A stretch of 64,000 nt of DNA from Vreelandella populi. Lineage in GTDB: Bacteria > Pseudomonadota > Gammaproteobacteria > Pseudomonadales > Halomonadaceae. Location of the stretch: the NCBI RefSeq assembly GCF_003989825.1, contig NZ_RZHE01000015.1:310001-374000 (forward strand). The letters are read 5' to 3'. The notes under the pieces are model-generated. The model was not told the origin of the DNA. It made no database searches and saw only the letters and a program-made list of their open reading frames with translations. The position numbers and the translations under genes were made by a program. Shown here piece after piece: positions 1-8,952 of the stretch; position 1 is the stretch's first letter; each line of letters starts with the position of its first letter.

Positions 1-1845
1 CGAGAGATCGCGAATCCCTACAGAGCGAATGCTCAATCGCTCAGCTGTACCGGTAACACCACCAACGGTAACTACATCGCCGGTATTCATGGCATTTTCG
101 ACCTGAATGAATACCCCAGTGATTACGTCCTGTACCAGCTTCTGGGCACCAAAACCAATCGCCAGACCCAGCACACCGGCACCGGCAATCAGCGGCCCGA
201 TGTTGATGCCGATCTCCGAGAGAACGATCATACCCGTAATGGTCACCATGGCAATTGCCAGGGCATTACGGAACAGGCTAAGCAGCGTCTTGGCGCGCGC
301 AGATGGCTCGCCAGTACCCGTTTCCGGGTTGAGCTTATGCTCAATCAAACTTGCCAGCGCCAGCCATATACCCAGCGAGACAATTAGAATGACCGCCACG
401 CTAATCAGGTTGCCGACGAGGTGCGCGCCACGCTCAGAGGCATACCAGCCTGCTAGGTTAAAGGCTCCCCAGGCATCCAGAATCACCATGACCACGGCTA
501 CCAGAATCACTGTTCTCAGCACGCGTAGCGCATTAGGCACATAGCTATTCAGGCGATGTTCAAGCATTGGCAGCTTGCGGCGTAAATCATCGGATAACTG
601 AATGCGCCGGCCAATAGTCTGGGTTAAGAACGTTGAAGCCAAAAGGCCGACCACCACAGCAGCGAGCGTTTTAAGCGTCGCAAACAACACAAAGGGTAGC
701 GCATCGCCTGGGCGAATTAGCGTAAGTACAAAGACCATCAGGAAGTACAAAAGCGCAAACAGATGCCATGTACGTGCAAACAGCTGCAGCGATACACGGC
801 TTGCGGTCATGGTGGCATTAGCCGCGATAGCATTTATGTTGCCACGCAAGCGCACGCGGTTTTTAAGCACTACGCTAACCGCATAGACAAAGGCGATTAT
901 CATGATCAGCGTACCGAGCGCTTGCCCAAGCGACGCCCCCAGATAGAAATTGACCAGCGGTACGGCTACCATCAGCCCATACCCCACCATACCGATCAGC
1001 CGGGCCAGCCAGCGATTCCAATACGAGGCTTCATGGGCAGAAATAGGCAGCAGGCGCAGCCCCTCGTAATGAGAGGAAAAGAGCATCCGCATAACCGCCT
1101 TGAACAGTTCGATAATCAGGAAGGCATTAAGAAACAGCGATGCGCGTGTGGAAAGCTCGCCCGTTTGGCCCACGGCAAAGGTGGCGATCAGATTGCCACC
1201 TACGTACGCCAGGCCCACGATCAGAAAGTCGATGACCGCCGCAATGGCAACACTCAGAATAAGGCGTAGTACCGGCGTTAAACCGGAGCCGTTTAACGAC
1301 CAGCTACTTACCTTGGCAAAGGCGGGTTTACCCAATCGCCGTAGGACAAAGAAGAGTGCAAACGTGGCACCAATCACGATGCCCAGATTAATCGCTGCCT
1401 GGATAAATGCCGCCGAGTCGAACGTGCTTGAGCTTTCGCCACTACCGGTAAACAGGTCGCCAACCACAGTGGCCGCCTGCTCAATCTGGCCGCCAATATC
1501 GGTAACCACACGACTGGTAAGCTCGGCAAGCTGGCGAGGTAGGGACACATCCTCAGGCGATACATTGCCGCCAGCAGCAGCGGCTTCAGGCGATAATTCC
1601 GTTTCCAGACCAGCCGGCAGTGATGACGCCTGATTGCGTAGCAGGTCAATCAACGCTTGTCGTGATTGCTCGTCTTCCAGCAGCTCAGCAAGCGCCTCGT
1701 AAGAAGGCGCTCCCTCTTCTGCTGGAGGAGGAGCGCCTTCGTTGTCAGCGCTTAACGTTGTCTGGGCCAATGCTGGTGTTGCAAGCAATGCAAACAGTGC
1801 CATTAACCAGACGCCTAACCAAGGTAGTAATCGTAGTGGCGTCAC
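1..1845 (-). CDS. ybiO: Mechanosensitive channel, YbiO-type MscS family (partial)
   Basis: The reading frame runs off the left edge; 615 codons are visible. A GTG start at 1845 follows a GAGGT ribosome site and opens a signal peptide (LLPWLGVWLMALFALLATPALA). Next come a Q/E-rich periplasmic stretch and several membrane segments. The last residues are the MscS pore and beta domain: GLAIGFGAQKLVQDVITGVF, then a conserved VENAMNTGDVV-type stretch. The family forms inner-membrane channels that open on hypo-osmotic shock, which suits a halophile. E. coli YbiO has about 740 residues, so roughly 120 C-terminal residues lie outside the window. The family call is firm; YbiO rather than another large MscS paralogue is inferred from the N-terminal layout. 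Confidence 0.88.
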   Translation of the reverse strand, partial: MTPLRLLPWLGVWLMALFALLATPALAQTTLSADNEGAPPPAEEGAPSYEALAELLEDEQSRQALIDLLRNQASSLPAGLETELSPEAAAAGGNVSPEDVSLPRQLAELTSRVVTDIGGQIEQAATVVGDLFTGSGESSSTFDSAAFIQAAINLGIVIGATFALFFVLRRLGKPAFAKVSSWSLNGSGLTPVLRLILSVAIAAVIDFLIVGLAYVGGNLIATFAVGQTGELSTRASLFLNAFLIIELFKAVMRMLFSSHYEGLRLLPISAHEASYWNRWLARLIGMVGYGLMVAVPLVNFYLGASLGQALGTLIMIIAFVYAVSVVLKNRVRLRGNINAIAANATMTASRVSLQLFARTWHLFALLYFLMVFVLTLIRPGDALPFVLFATLKTLAAVVVGLLASTFLTQTIGRRIQLSDDLRRKLPMLEHRLNSYVPNALRVLRTVILVAVVMVILDAWGAFNLAGWYASERGAHLVGNLISVAVILIVSLGIWLALASLIEHKLNPETGTGEPSARAKTLLSLFRNALAIAMVTITGMIVLSEIGINIGPLIAGAGVLGLAIGFGAQKLVQDVITGVFIQVENAMNTGDVVTVGGVTGTAERLSIRSVGIRDLS

Positions 1846-2019
1846 ACCTCAACCTCCATTTGGGTAAATGCTCTCTTAAATCTAACGGTTGGCCTACTTT
1901 ATGCAAACAGAAATGCAAGAGTAGGCCTGCTGGCAGCCTATAAAGCGCACAGGGTAACATGAGAGTATGAACAAGGCCTGGCAGATGACTTTATGCAGAA
2001 AGCATACAACGTGTGCCGC

Positions 2020-2454
2020 TCAGACCTGGCAAAGCGGTAGCAAAAACTGATGTGCCAAGCCAAGTACCACGGCATAACGTGCGCCCTTAGCCACCACGAT
2101 CCATAGCAACGCACGCCACCAAGGCAGGCGAAACAGGCCAGCAAGCACCGTTAACGGGTCGCCGATGACCGGCACCCAGGAGAGCAGCAGACTCGCCTCA
2201 CCCAGCTTGTGGTACCAGCGCTCTGCCCGGGCAAGGCTTTTAGCTGATGCCGGAAACCAGCGCCGATTCTGGAACTGACGCGCGTAGCGGCCCATGGCGA
2301 CATTGATAAGGCTACCCAGCGTATTGCCGATAGTAGCCACACACCATAACACCAGCGCGGGCTCGCCCAGACACCAGAGCCTGGCAAGCCATACCTCAGA
2401 ACCGCCGGGCAGTAGCGTGGCACTTGCTAATGCCACCAGGAAAAGACTCAGCAT
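2020..2454 (-). CDS. yqaA: YqaA-family membrane protein (DedA/SNARE-associated superfamily)
   Basis: A 144-residue protein with several hydrophobic segments, including a GGSEVWL motif near residue 17 and VPVIGDPLTVLAGLFRLPWW near residue 115. Both are typical of YqaA, a small member of the DedA-like superfamily. DedA relatives act in the inner membrane in lipid-carrier or membrane homeostasis, but the function of YqaA itself is not established. Length matches the family (about 140 residues). The start lies 18 bases after the stop of the IclR-type gene, so the two may be co-transcribed. Confidence 0.8.
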   Translation of the reverse strand: MLSLFLVALASATLLPGGSEVWLARLWCLGEPALVLWCVATIGNTLGSLINVAMGRYARQFQNRRWFPASAKSLARAERWYHKLGEASLLLSWVPVIGDPLTVLAGLFRLPWWRALLWIVVAKGARYAVVLGLAHQFLLPLCQV

Positions 2455-2472
2455 GGAACTCAGCGCCCGTAA

Positions 2473-3294
2473 TTAACGCGGCACCTGGCCACCCAGTTGA
2501 GCGGTAATTTCATCGGCCACCTGGCGTACCAGTGTTCCCAGCGCGAGCAAACGCGACTCGGGAATTCGCGCCATGGGGCCCGAAACGGAAATCGCGGCCA
2601 GCGGTGAGACGTGCTCATCGTAGACGCAGGCGGCCACACAGTGCAGGCCAATGGCATGTTCTTCACGATCACAGGCAAACCCTTGCCGACCAATTTGTTG
2701 TATTTCCGACAACAGTGCATCGGGACTACACAATGTATTTTCGGTAACGCGGGCAAGCTCTCGGTTATCCAGAAAGCGGGCGCGCTCGTCGGCAGGCATC
2801 CAGGCCAGTAGCGCCTTCCCCACGCCAGAAGCGTGCAGCGGCGCCCGCGAACCCAGGCGGGTAATCATGCGCATCATTTGGGGCGATTCGTGCTGGGCCA
2901 GAAAGACCGCCGTATCACCATCGCGAATTCCCAGGTTGGCGGTTTCGCCTGTTTCAGCGGTCAGGCGACGCAAAAAGGGGCGGCTGGTCGCCACCACGTC
3001 GCGGGCCTCCAGAAAGCTGTTGCCAATACGGAAGGTTTTGACATCGATACGCCATAACCCTTGCTCGTCATCCTGGGTAACAAACCCCTGACTTTGCAGG
3101 GCCTGGAGCAGACGGTGGGTGGTGGAAGGGGCCAGTTCGGCTTTTTCAGCCACATCTGACAGGGCGAGCCCCAAAGGGCTTGCCGCCAAATACTCCAGTA
3201 GCGTTAGGCCACGTACCAGCGACTGGCTATGCCCGCCGCCCGCTTTGGCGGCGTTTGCCGGACGCCCAACCGTTCTACGCTTGGCTTCACTCAC
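2473..3294 (-). CDS. IclR-family transcriptional regulator
   Basis: A 273-residue protein with an N-terminal winged helix-turn-helix (around residues 45-66, LSDVAEKAELAPSTTHRLLQ) and a C-terminal effector domain with the family's typical G-x-x-D-R-E-E region near residue 225. I chose the GTG at 3294 because an AGGAG site lies eight bases upstream; an in-frame ATG at 3342 would add 16 residues without a clear ribosome site. IclR proteins usually control catabolism of small organic acids or aromatic compounds. The target is unknown; the adjacent crotonase gene on the same strand is a candidate. Confidence 0.85.
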   Translation of the reverse strand: MSEAKRRTVGRPANAAKAGGGHSQSLVRGLTLLEYLAASPLGLALSDVAEKAELAPSTTHRLLQALQSQGFVTQDDEQGLWRIDVKTFRIGNSFLEARDVVATSRPFLRRLTAETGETANLGIRDGDTAVFLAQHESPQMMRMITRLGSRAPLHASGVGKALLAWMPADERARFLDNRELARVTENTLCSPDALLSEIQQIGRQGFACDREEHAIGLHCVAACVYDEHVSPLAAISVSGPMARIPESRLLALGTLVRQVADEITAQLGGQVPR

Positions 3295-3390
3295 CCTGCT
3301 CTCTCCTGAAGGCGCAAAACCCACAGGATAACGCGCCGTCATGACGCTGTCGCGTTTACGGAAACGAATTCCACTAATAGCGGGTATGCG

Positions 3391-4194
3391 CTAGCGGTGT
3401 TGCCAACGCGGCGGGCGCTTGTCGATAAACGCATCAATACCTTCTGTGGCGTCAAGTGTTTGCATATTGCAGGCCATGGTTTCCCCGGCAAATGCGTAGG
3501 CCTCATCCAGCGGCATGGCCAGCTGGCGTGCAAACATGGCCTTTCCCGTTCTCACCGCCACGGCACTTTTGGCGCAGATACTATCCGTCAGCGCCTGAAC
3601 GGCGTCGTCGAGTGCCACATCCTCGACAACACGATTGATTAAGCCCCATTCAGCCGCTTGGGTGGCACTTATGAACTCGCCGGTCAGGAGCATTTCCATC
3701 GCCTGCTTGCGGGGCACATTACGCGACAGCGCCACGGCCGGTGTCGAGCAGAAAAGGCCTACATTAATGCCCGACACCGCAAACCGGGCACTCTGCGCGG
3801 CAACGGCTAAATCACAGCTGGCAACCAACTGACAGCCGGCAGCGGTGGCAATACCCTGCACCTTGGCAATCACCGGGACCGGGAAATGAACGATAGCTTG
3901 CATCACCTCGCTACAGCGGGCAAAAAGCGCTTGGTGGTAAGCTTTATCAGGGTTGGCGCGCATCTGCTTTAAATCGTGCCCGGCACAGAAGACTTTACCA
4001 TTGGCTGCCAGCACCACACAGCGCACCTGCTCATCGTTTGCAAGATCCGCCAACGCCGTTTGAAGCGCCTCAAGCATCTGCTCGGAAAGTGTGTTAAACC
4101 GCTCTGGGGTATTGAGAGTGAGCGTGGTCACGCCCTGCTGATCATCGCGGAGCAGTAGCTCGGCTGCCAATGAAGTATCAGAAGAAACAGGCAT
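3391..4194 (-). CDS. Enoyl-CoA hydratase/isomerase family protein lacking both catalytic glutamates
   Basis: A 267-residue crotonase fold protein. The oxyanion-hole regions are present (CAGHDLKQM near residue 70 and IATAAGCQLVASCDLAVA near residue 115). The two glutamates used by true hydratases are replaced: the usual GCEL reads GCQL and the usual QPE reads VSG (AVSGINVGLF). The C-terminus GIDAFIDKRPPRW is typical of ECHDC3-like members. It may carry out another CoA-ester reaction or act non-catalytically. It lies about 100 bases upstream of the iclR-type gene on the same strand. Family is certain, reaction unknown. Confidence 0.82.
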   Translation of the reverse strand: MPVSSDTSLAAELLLRDDQQGVTTLTLNTPERFNTLSEQMLEALQTALADLANDEQVRCVVLAANGKVFCAGHDLKQMRANPDKAYHQALFARCSEVMQAIVHFPVPVIAKVQGIATAAGCQLVASCDLAVAAQSARFAVSGINVGLFCSTPAVALSRNVPRKQAMEMLLTGEFISATQAAEWGLINRVVEDVALDDAVQALTDSICAKSAVAVRTGKAMFARQLAMPLDEAYAFAGETMACNMQTLDATEGIDAFIDKRPPRWQHR

Positions 4195-4319
4195 AAAAGG
4201 CCCCTAGCGAAGCTGAATAATCTTCAGTCTAGTGCCTCACACGACCAAAACGGGATGCTTACGACCAAAGGCGACCACGGGCGTGGCCGCCTACTTAACA
4301 TTAAGCCTTACGTTAGGCG

Positions 4320-5279
4320 TCAGGCTTTTTCGCGATGGTTGTAACCTAGCGGATGGGGCTGGCCGCGTGCCTTGGCAAGTTCGATCTGGCGCTGGCGCTC
4401 TCGGGCGGCAGCACGGGTTTTCTCAGGCAAAGAGTCGATGCAGTGCGGGCAGCTGATTCCGGGCTCATAGGCTGACGACTGCATGTCGTCGGCGGAAATC
4501 GGCATGCGGCAGGCGTGGCACTGGTCATAGGCACCTTTGCTCAGGTCGTGCCGCACCGCTACCCGGTTATCAAACACAAAGCACTCGCCGCGCCACAAAG
4601 ACTTCTCTTCAGGGACTTTTTCCAGGTAGTTCAGCACGCCGCCCTTGAGGTGGTAAACCTCTTCAAAACCCTCTTTCAGCATAAAGCTGGAGGCTTTTTC
4701 ACAGCGAATGCCGCCGGTGCAGAACATGGCGACTTTCTTGTGCTTCTCCGGATCATAGTGCTCGCGCACATACTCAGGAAACTCGCGGAACGTAGTGGTT
4801 TTGGGGTCAACCGCGCCTTCGAAGCTGCCAATCGCCACTTCGTAATCATTGCGGGTATCGATCACCAGCACTTCCGGGTCCGCAATCACGTCGTTCCAGT
4901 TCTCCGGCTCAACGTAGGTGCCCACGGTATCGTTGGGATCAATGTTCGGCACGCCGAGCGTCACGATCTCTTTTTTGAGCTTGACCTTGGTGCGATAAAA
5001 CGGTGTTTCGTCACAAAACGATTCTTTATGATCGATATCGGTCAGGCGCGGGTCGGCAGTCAGCCAGGCAAGCAGGGCGTCAATGCCTTCGCGAGTGCCC
5101 GCCACGGTGCCGTTAATGCCTTCTTTGGCCAGCAGCAAGGTGCCTTTGACGTCGTTATCCAACATGGCCTGGCGCAGCGGCTCACGCAGCGCTTCAAAGT
5201 CATTTAGCGTAACGAATTTATACAGCGCCGCGACGACAATGCGCGGCGTATCGGCAGGGGTAACGATAGGTGCAGACAT
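4320..5279 (-). CDS. trhO: tRNA uridine(34) hydroxylase (rhodanese-like, YceA)
   Basis: A 319-residue protein. TrhO makes 5-hydroxyuridine at wobble position 34 of tRNAs using oxygen. An N-terminal acylphosphatase-like domain ([16 protein letters not shown]) is followed by a rhodanese domain with the conserved [10 protein letters not shown] loop (Cys187 and Cys193) and a C-terminal Cys cluster (CHACR, CPHC). The ATG at 5279 follows a TGGAGC ribosome site. The frame stays open further upstream, but that extension overlaps the divergent pirin gene and its promoter and has no family match, so it was not used. Confidence 0.92.
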   Translation of the reverse strand: MSAPIVTPADTPRIVVAALYKFVTLNDFEALREPLRQAMLDNDVKGTLLLAKEGINGTVAGTREGIDALLAWLTADPRLTDIDHKESFCDETPFYRTKVKLKKEIVTLGVPNIDPNDTVGTYVEPENWNDVIADPEVLVIDTRNDYEVAIGSFEGAVDPKTTTFREFPEYVREHYDPEKHKKVAMFCTGGIRCEKASSFMLKEGFEEVYHLKGGVLNYLEKVPEEKSLWRGECFVFDNRVAVRHDLSKGAYDQCHACRMPISADDMQSSAYEPGISCPHCIDSLPEKTRAAARERQRQIELAKARGQPHPLGYNHREKA

Positions 5280-5519
5280 AAAAGCTCCAGGTAGTCGCCC
5301 TCGCAAAGGGCGGACCAGGTTAATAAACGCGCATAGTCTAGCGCAAACCGCGTAATGCTTGAATCCTGCCAGATTGACGCAGGTCATTAGCGGCTTCAAA
5401 TTCGTCGATTTAATCGACGTTATCATGCAGAAACCTTCGCCCGACGCGGCGCGATTACAGGCGTATATTGAGTTCATTCCTTCAACAGCTATTCCTTCAA
5501 CACGGCTGGGAGCACAAAG

Positions 5520-6209
5520 ATGAAAATTCGTCGCGCGGGTGAAAGGGGTTATGCAGACCACGGCTGGCTGCGTTCTTATCATACGTTCTCGTTTGCCAAC
5601 TACCATGATCCCAAGCATATGGGCTTTCGCGCCCTACGGGTGATCAACGAAGACCGCGTGGCCGGCGGCCATGGCTTTGGCGCCCACCCGCACCGGAATA
5701 TGGAGATTATCTCCTATGTGCTGGAAGGCGAAATGGAGCACAAAGACAACATGGGCAACGGCGAGGTCATGCGCCCAGGCGACGTGCAGCGCATGTCAGC
5801 GGGTACCGGCGTGCTGCACAGTGAGTTCAACCACTCCAAAGAGAACGAGCTGCACTTTTTGCAGATCTGGATTGAGCCCAAAGCGCTTGGCATTGCGCCC
5901 AGCTACGAGCAGAAGCCTTTCCCGGCGGCTGAAAGGCAGGGCCAGTGGCGCCTGGTGGCCTCGCAAGAGGGCCGTGAAGGTTCGGTCAGCCTCAATCAGG
6001 ACGTTAACCTTTACGCCGGCTTGTTCGATGCAGACGAAAGCGTAATGACCCCAGCCACACGTTATGCCTGGCTGCATGTGGTAAAAGGTACGGTTGAAGT
6101 GAATGGCGAACCGCTCAGCACCGGCGATGCCGCTACGTTCCAGCCTGGCGATGCCATCAGCGTGACCGGCAAGGATGCAAGCGAAGTGCTGCTGTTCGAT
6201 CTGGCCTGA
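5520..6209 (+). CDS. Pirin family protein (YhhW-like)
   Basis: A 229-residue bicupin protein. The N-terminal cupin holds the metal ligands of this family: His56 and His58 ([10 protein letters not shown]), His100 and Glu102 ([10 protein letters not shown]). E. coli YhhW has quercetin 2,3-dioxygenase activity in vitro; the in vivo role is unclear. Length matches the family (about 230). It is divergent from trhO, with 240 bases between the starts, and is followed by a strong terminator shared with serA. Family confident, substrate unknown. Confidence 0.88.
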   Translation: MKIRRAGERGYADHGWLRSYHTFSFANYHDPKHMGFRALRVINEDRVAGGHGFGAHPHRNMEIISYVLEGEMEHKDNMGNGEVMRPGDVQRMSAGTGVLHSEFNHSKENELHFLQIWIEPKALGIAPSYEQKPFPAAERQGQWRLVASQEGREGSVSLNQDVNLYAGLFDADESVMTPATRYAWLHVVKGTVEVNGEPLSTGDAATFQPGDAISVTGKDASEVLLFDLA

Positions 6210-6230
6210 GCTTCAGTGTTACCAACCAAA

Positions 6231-6259
6231 ACGGCTCCCGTTCGGGAGCCGTTTTTTTA
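6231..6259. terminator. Bidirectional rho-independent terminator between pirin and serA
   Basis: A perfect 10-bp inverted repeat, ACGGCTCCCG / CGGGAGCCGT with a 2-base loop, is preceded by A residues and followed by seven T residues. It sits between convergent genes and can end transcription of both. Confidence 0.92.
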
Positions 6260-6275
6260 CGCCGCGAGCCAGGTA

Positions 6276-7520
6276 TTAGCTATTGTGCGCCGAGTAGAGC
6301 GCGCGGATTTTCAGCGTATGCTCTACCTGCTTCAAGGCTTCAAGCGCCTGCGGGCCGTAAGCTTTGTCGACATCAATGACCACGTAGCCGACCTTGTCGT
6401 TGGTCTGCAGGTACTGGCCGGAGATGTTGATGCCGTTTTCGGACAGCACGCGGTTAATTTCCGACAGCACGCCCGGCACGTTGTCATGAATATGCAGCAG
6501 ACGGTGCTTATCAGGGTGCGCAGGCAGCGCCACTTCGGGGAAGTTGACTGAAGTAATCGTGGTGCCGTTATCCGAGTAGGTAATCAGCTTCTCGGCGACT
6601 TCGATGCCGATGTTTTCCTGGGCTTCCAGCGTAGAACCACCGATATGCGGCGTCAGAATCACGTTTTCCAGGCCGCGCAGCGGGCTTTCGAACTCTTCGT
6701 TGTTGCCCTTAGGCTCAACCGGGAATACGTCAATGGCGGCACCGTTCAGATGACCCGACTTGATGGCATCGGCCAGCGGCTCGATTTCCACCACGCTACC
6801 GCGCGAGGCATTGATGAAGATGGCGCCCGGCTTCATGGCGGCGATCTCCTTGGCGCCAATCATCCAACGGGTAGAGGGCAAGTCCGGCACGTGCAGGCTG
6901 ACCACATCAGAGCGGTTCAACAGTTCCTCAAGGCTTGCCACCTGGCTTGCGTTACCCATACCCAGCTTGGTGATGCTGTCGTAATAGATGACATTGAATC
7001 CCAGAGATTCGGCGAGCACGGAAAGCTGTGCACCGATGCTGCCGTAACCGACGATACCCAGGGTCTTGCCCCGCGCTTCATGGGAGTTGCTGGCGGATTT
7101 CAGCCATCCGCCCTGGTGGGCACGGGCGTTCTTCTCGGGAATACCGCGTAGTAGCATGATCGCTTCAGCCAGCACCAGCTCCGCCACCGAACGAGTGTTG
7201 GAGTAAGGCGCGTTGAACACGGCAATCCCGCGTTTCAGCGCAGCTTCCAGATCCACCTGATTGGTTCCGATACAGAAACAGCCAACGCCGACCAGTTTCT
7301 CTGCCGTAGCAAATACCCGTTCATTAAGCTGGGTACGCGAGCGAATGCCGATGAAATGCACATCACGGATCTTTTCGATCAGCGACGCTTCATCTAGCGA
7401 TGTCGGCAAATGCTCGATATTTTCATATCCGGCATTGTGAAAATTGTCCACCGCGCTTTGGTGGACGCCCTCGAGTAGCAGGATCTTGATCTTGCTCTTT
7501 TCCAGGGACGTTTTAGCCAT
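6276..7520 (-). CDS. serA: D-3-phosphoglycerate dehydrogenase
   Basis: A 414-residue cytosolic enzyme that oxidises 3-phosphoglycerate with NAD+ in the first step of serine synthesis. Seen: the Rossmann motif GIVGYGSIG near residue 155, the conserved FINASRGSVVE with the substrate arginine near residue 240, PHIGGST with the catalytic histidine near 293, and a C-terminal ACT domain (LLHIHDNVPGVLSEIN), the site of serine feedback inhibition in the E. coli type. Length matches the E. coli type (410). Start ATG at 7520; own transcription unit. Confidence 0.95.
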   Translation of the reverse strand: MAKTSLEKSKIKILLLEGVHQSAVDNFHNAGYENIEHLPTSLDEASLIEKIRDVHFIGIRSRTQLNERVFATAEKLVGVGCFCIGTNQVDLEAALKRGIAVFNAPYSNTRSVAELVLAEAIMLLRGIPEKNARAHQGGWLKSASNSHEARGKTLGIVGYGSIGAQLSVLAESLGFNVIYYDSITKLGMGNASQVASLEELLNRSDVVSLHVPDLPSTRWMIGAKEIAAMKPGAIFINASRGSVVEIEPLADAIKSGHLNGAAIDVFPVEPKGNNEEFESPLRGLENVILTPHIGGSTLEAQENIGIEVAEKLITYSDNGTTITSVNFPEVALPAHPDKHRLLHIHDNVPGVLSEINRVLSENGINISGQYLQTNDKVGYVVIDVDKAYGPQALEALKQVEHTLKIRALYSAHNS

Positions 7521-7780
7521 GGCTGAATCAACCTCTATGGTCGGCGGCGTGCGCCGTGTATCGGTTCACGGAAAGGCCGTATAGTAGCACAACGCATATC
7601 CATCAGGCCTTTGCGGCCGGATGAAATGTCTGCGTTCTCAAGATGAAAACAGTGCAAGTACCCGCAAAAACGGGCGGGGGCAGACGCCACCCCCTGGCCT
7701 CGGTGTATACTGTGCGTTTACGTTGCAGACACGCGCGCTGCCTTTTGATTGGGGCGCCAGACAACAGTAGGCATTGACCA

Positions 7781-8068
7781 ATGAGCGATACCGCACCTTC
7801 ACCGCAGGATTTTGCGGCCACGGTTGAACAACTGGAATCCATCGTAGAACGCCTGGAGTCAGGCGAGCTCTCATTGGAAGATGCGCTCGGCGCCTTTGAG
7901 CAGGGCGTGCGGTTGACCCGCGATGCCCAGCAGCGCCTGGACACTGCGGAGCTGAAAGTACGCGCGCTGAGTGAAGACAGCGAAGGCCGTTTGAATGTTA
8001 CCCCCTTCGCCAATGACGAGGCGCCCAGGGATGACGCTGATGAGGGTAAGGAGACACCGCCATGGTAG
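7781..8068 (+). CDS. xseB: Exodeoxyribonuclease VII small subunit
   Basis: A 95-residue protein with the family core VEQLESIVERLESGELSLED, a two-helix coiled coil that wraps the large subunit XseA. The longer acidic C-terminal tail is poorly conserved in general. It is the first gene of xseB-ispA-dxs; its last seven bases overlap the ispA start, which suggests translational coupling. xseA is not in the window. Confidence 0.93.
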   Translation: MSDTAPSPQDFAATVEQLESIVERLESGELSLEDALGAFEQGVRLTRDAQQRLDTAELKVRALSEDSEGRLNVTPFANDEAPRDDADEGKETPPW

Positions 8069-8952
8069 CCATTCAAGCGGCCTCGCTGACGGCCCTGCGC
8101 AAGGCTAGCACCACCCGGGTAGACGCTACACTTAACGCCCTTTTTGATGAGCGCGCCGTGGTTCCCCGGCTTGAGGATGCCATGCGCCATGGGCTTCTGG
8201 TGGGCGGCAAGCGCCTGCGTCCATTGCTTGTCTATCTTGCCGGACAGGCGCTCGGCGCACGTGATGAAGACCTTGACGCCCCGGCGGCGGCCATTGAACT
8301 GATTCATGCCTACTCGCTCATTCATGATGACCTACCCGCCATGGATGACGATGACCTGCGCCGGGGCCAGCCCACCGTGCACATTGCCTATGATGAAGCC
8401 ACCGCCATTCTGGCCGGTGATGCGCTGCAAACCCTGGCCTTTGAAGTGCTGGCACGCACCGCACACCCGCGCCTGGGTAATCTGGTCATGACCCTGGCCA
8501 CGGCCTCGGGCCGCACCGGCATGGTGGCGGGGCAGGCCCTGGACCTGGCCGCAGTGGGTGGCCATCCCGACGTTGATGCTCTGGCGCACATGCACGCCCA
8601 TAAGACCGGCGCGCTGATTGTTGCGGCAGTTCGGCTGGGCGGGCTGATCGCCGTGGATGAAGATGACCCGCGTTTAAACGCCCTGACTCGCTACGCGCGC
8701 GCCATTGGTCTAGCCTTCCAGATTCATGACGATGTGCTTGATGTAACAGGCGATACCGTGACACTCGGCAAAACATCCGGCGCCGATGCCGCCCGCTCAA
8801 AACCGACCTACCCCAGCCTGCTGGGGCTTGACGGCGCGCAGCAAAAGGCGCGCACCCTGATTGACGAGGCCATTGCTGCTCTCGCCCCGTTAGGCGAGCA
8901 AGCCGCACCGCTGGCCGAATTAGCCCACTATATGATCGAGCGCGACCACTAG
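8062..8952 (+). CDS. ispA: Farnesyl diphosphate synthase (short-chain polyprenyl synthetase)
   Basis: A 296-residue enzyme that condenses IPP with DMAPP and GPP to make farnesyl diphosphate for quinones and undecaprenyl phosphate. The first aspartate-rich motif is at residues 89-95 (HDDLPAMD), followed by DDDLRRG, and the second at 223-227 (FQIHDDVLD). GGKRLRP, which binds the pyrophosphate, is at 48-54. Length and context (xseB upstream, dxs directly downstream with no gap) match the usual gammaproteobacterial operon. Confidence 0.94.
   Translation: MVAIQAASLTALRKASTTRVDATLNALFDERAVVPRLEDAMRHGLLVGGKRLRPLLVYLAGQALGARDEDLDAPAAAIELIHAYSLIHDDLPAMDDDDLRRGQPTVHIAYDEATAILAGDALQTLAFEVLARTAHPRLGNLVMTLATASGRTGMVAGQALDLAAVGGHPDVDALAHMHAHKTGALIVAAVRLGGLIAVDEDDPRLNALTRYARAIGLAFQIHDDVLDVTGDTVTLGKTSGADAARSKPTYPSLLGLDGAQQKARTLIDEAIAALAPLGEQAAPLAELAHYMIERDH

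Noticed and set aside
107-1633. Several plus-strand open frames over the left end
   Set aside because: They are shadows of the minus-strand MscS-type gene whose frame is open to the left edge and carries a clear pore motif.
4320-5618. A longer version of trhO starting at 5618
   Set aside because: The extra 113 residues have no family match and overlap the divergent pirin gene; ATG 5279 has a good ribosome site.
7603-8325. A 240-codon open frame antisense to xseB-ispA
   Set aside because: Low-complexity Ser/Arg-rich translation typical of a shadow of GC-rich genes; no motif and wrong strand for two certain genes.
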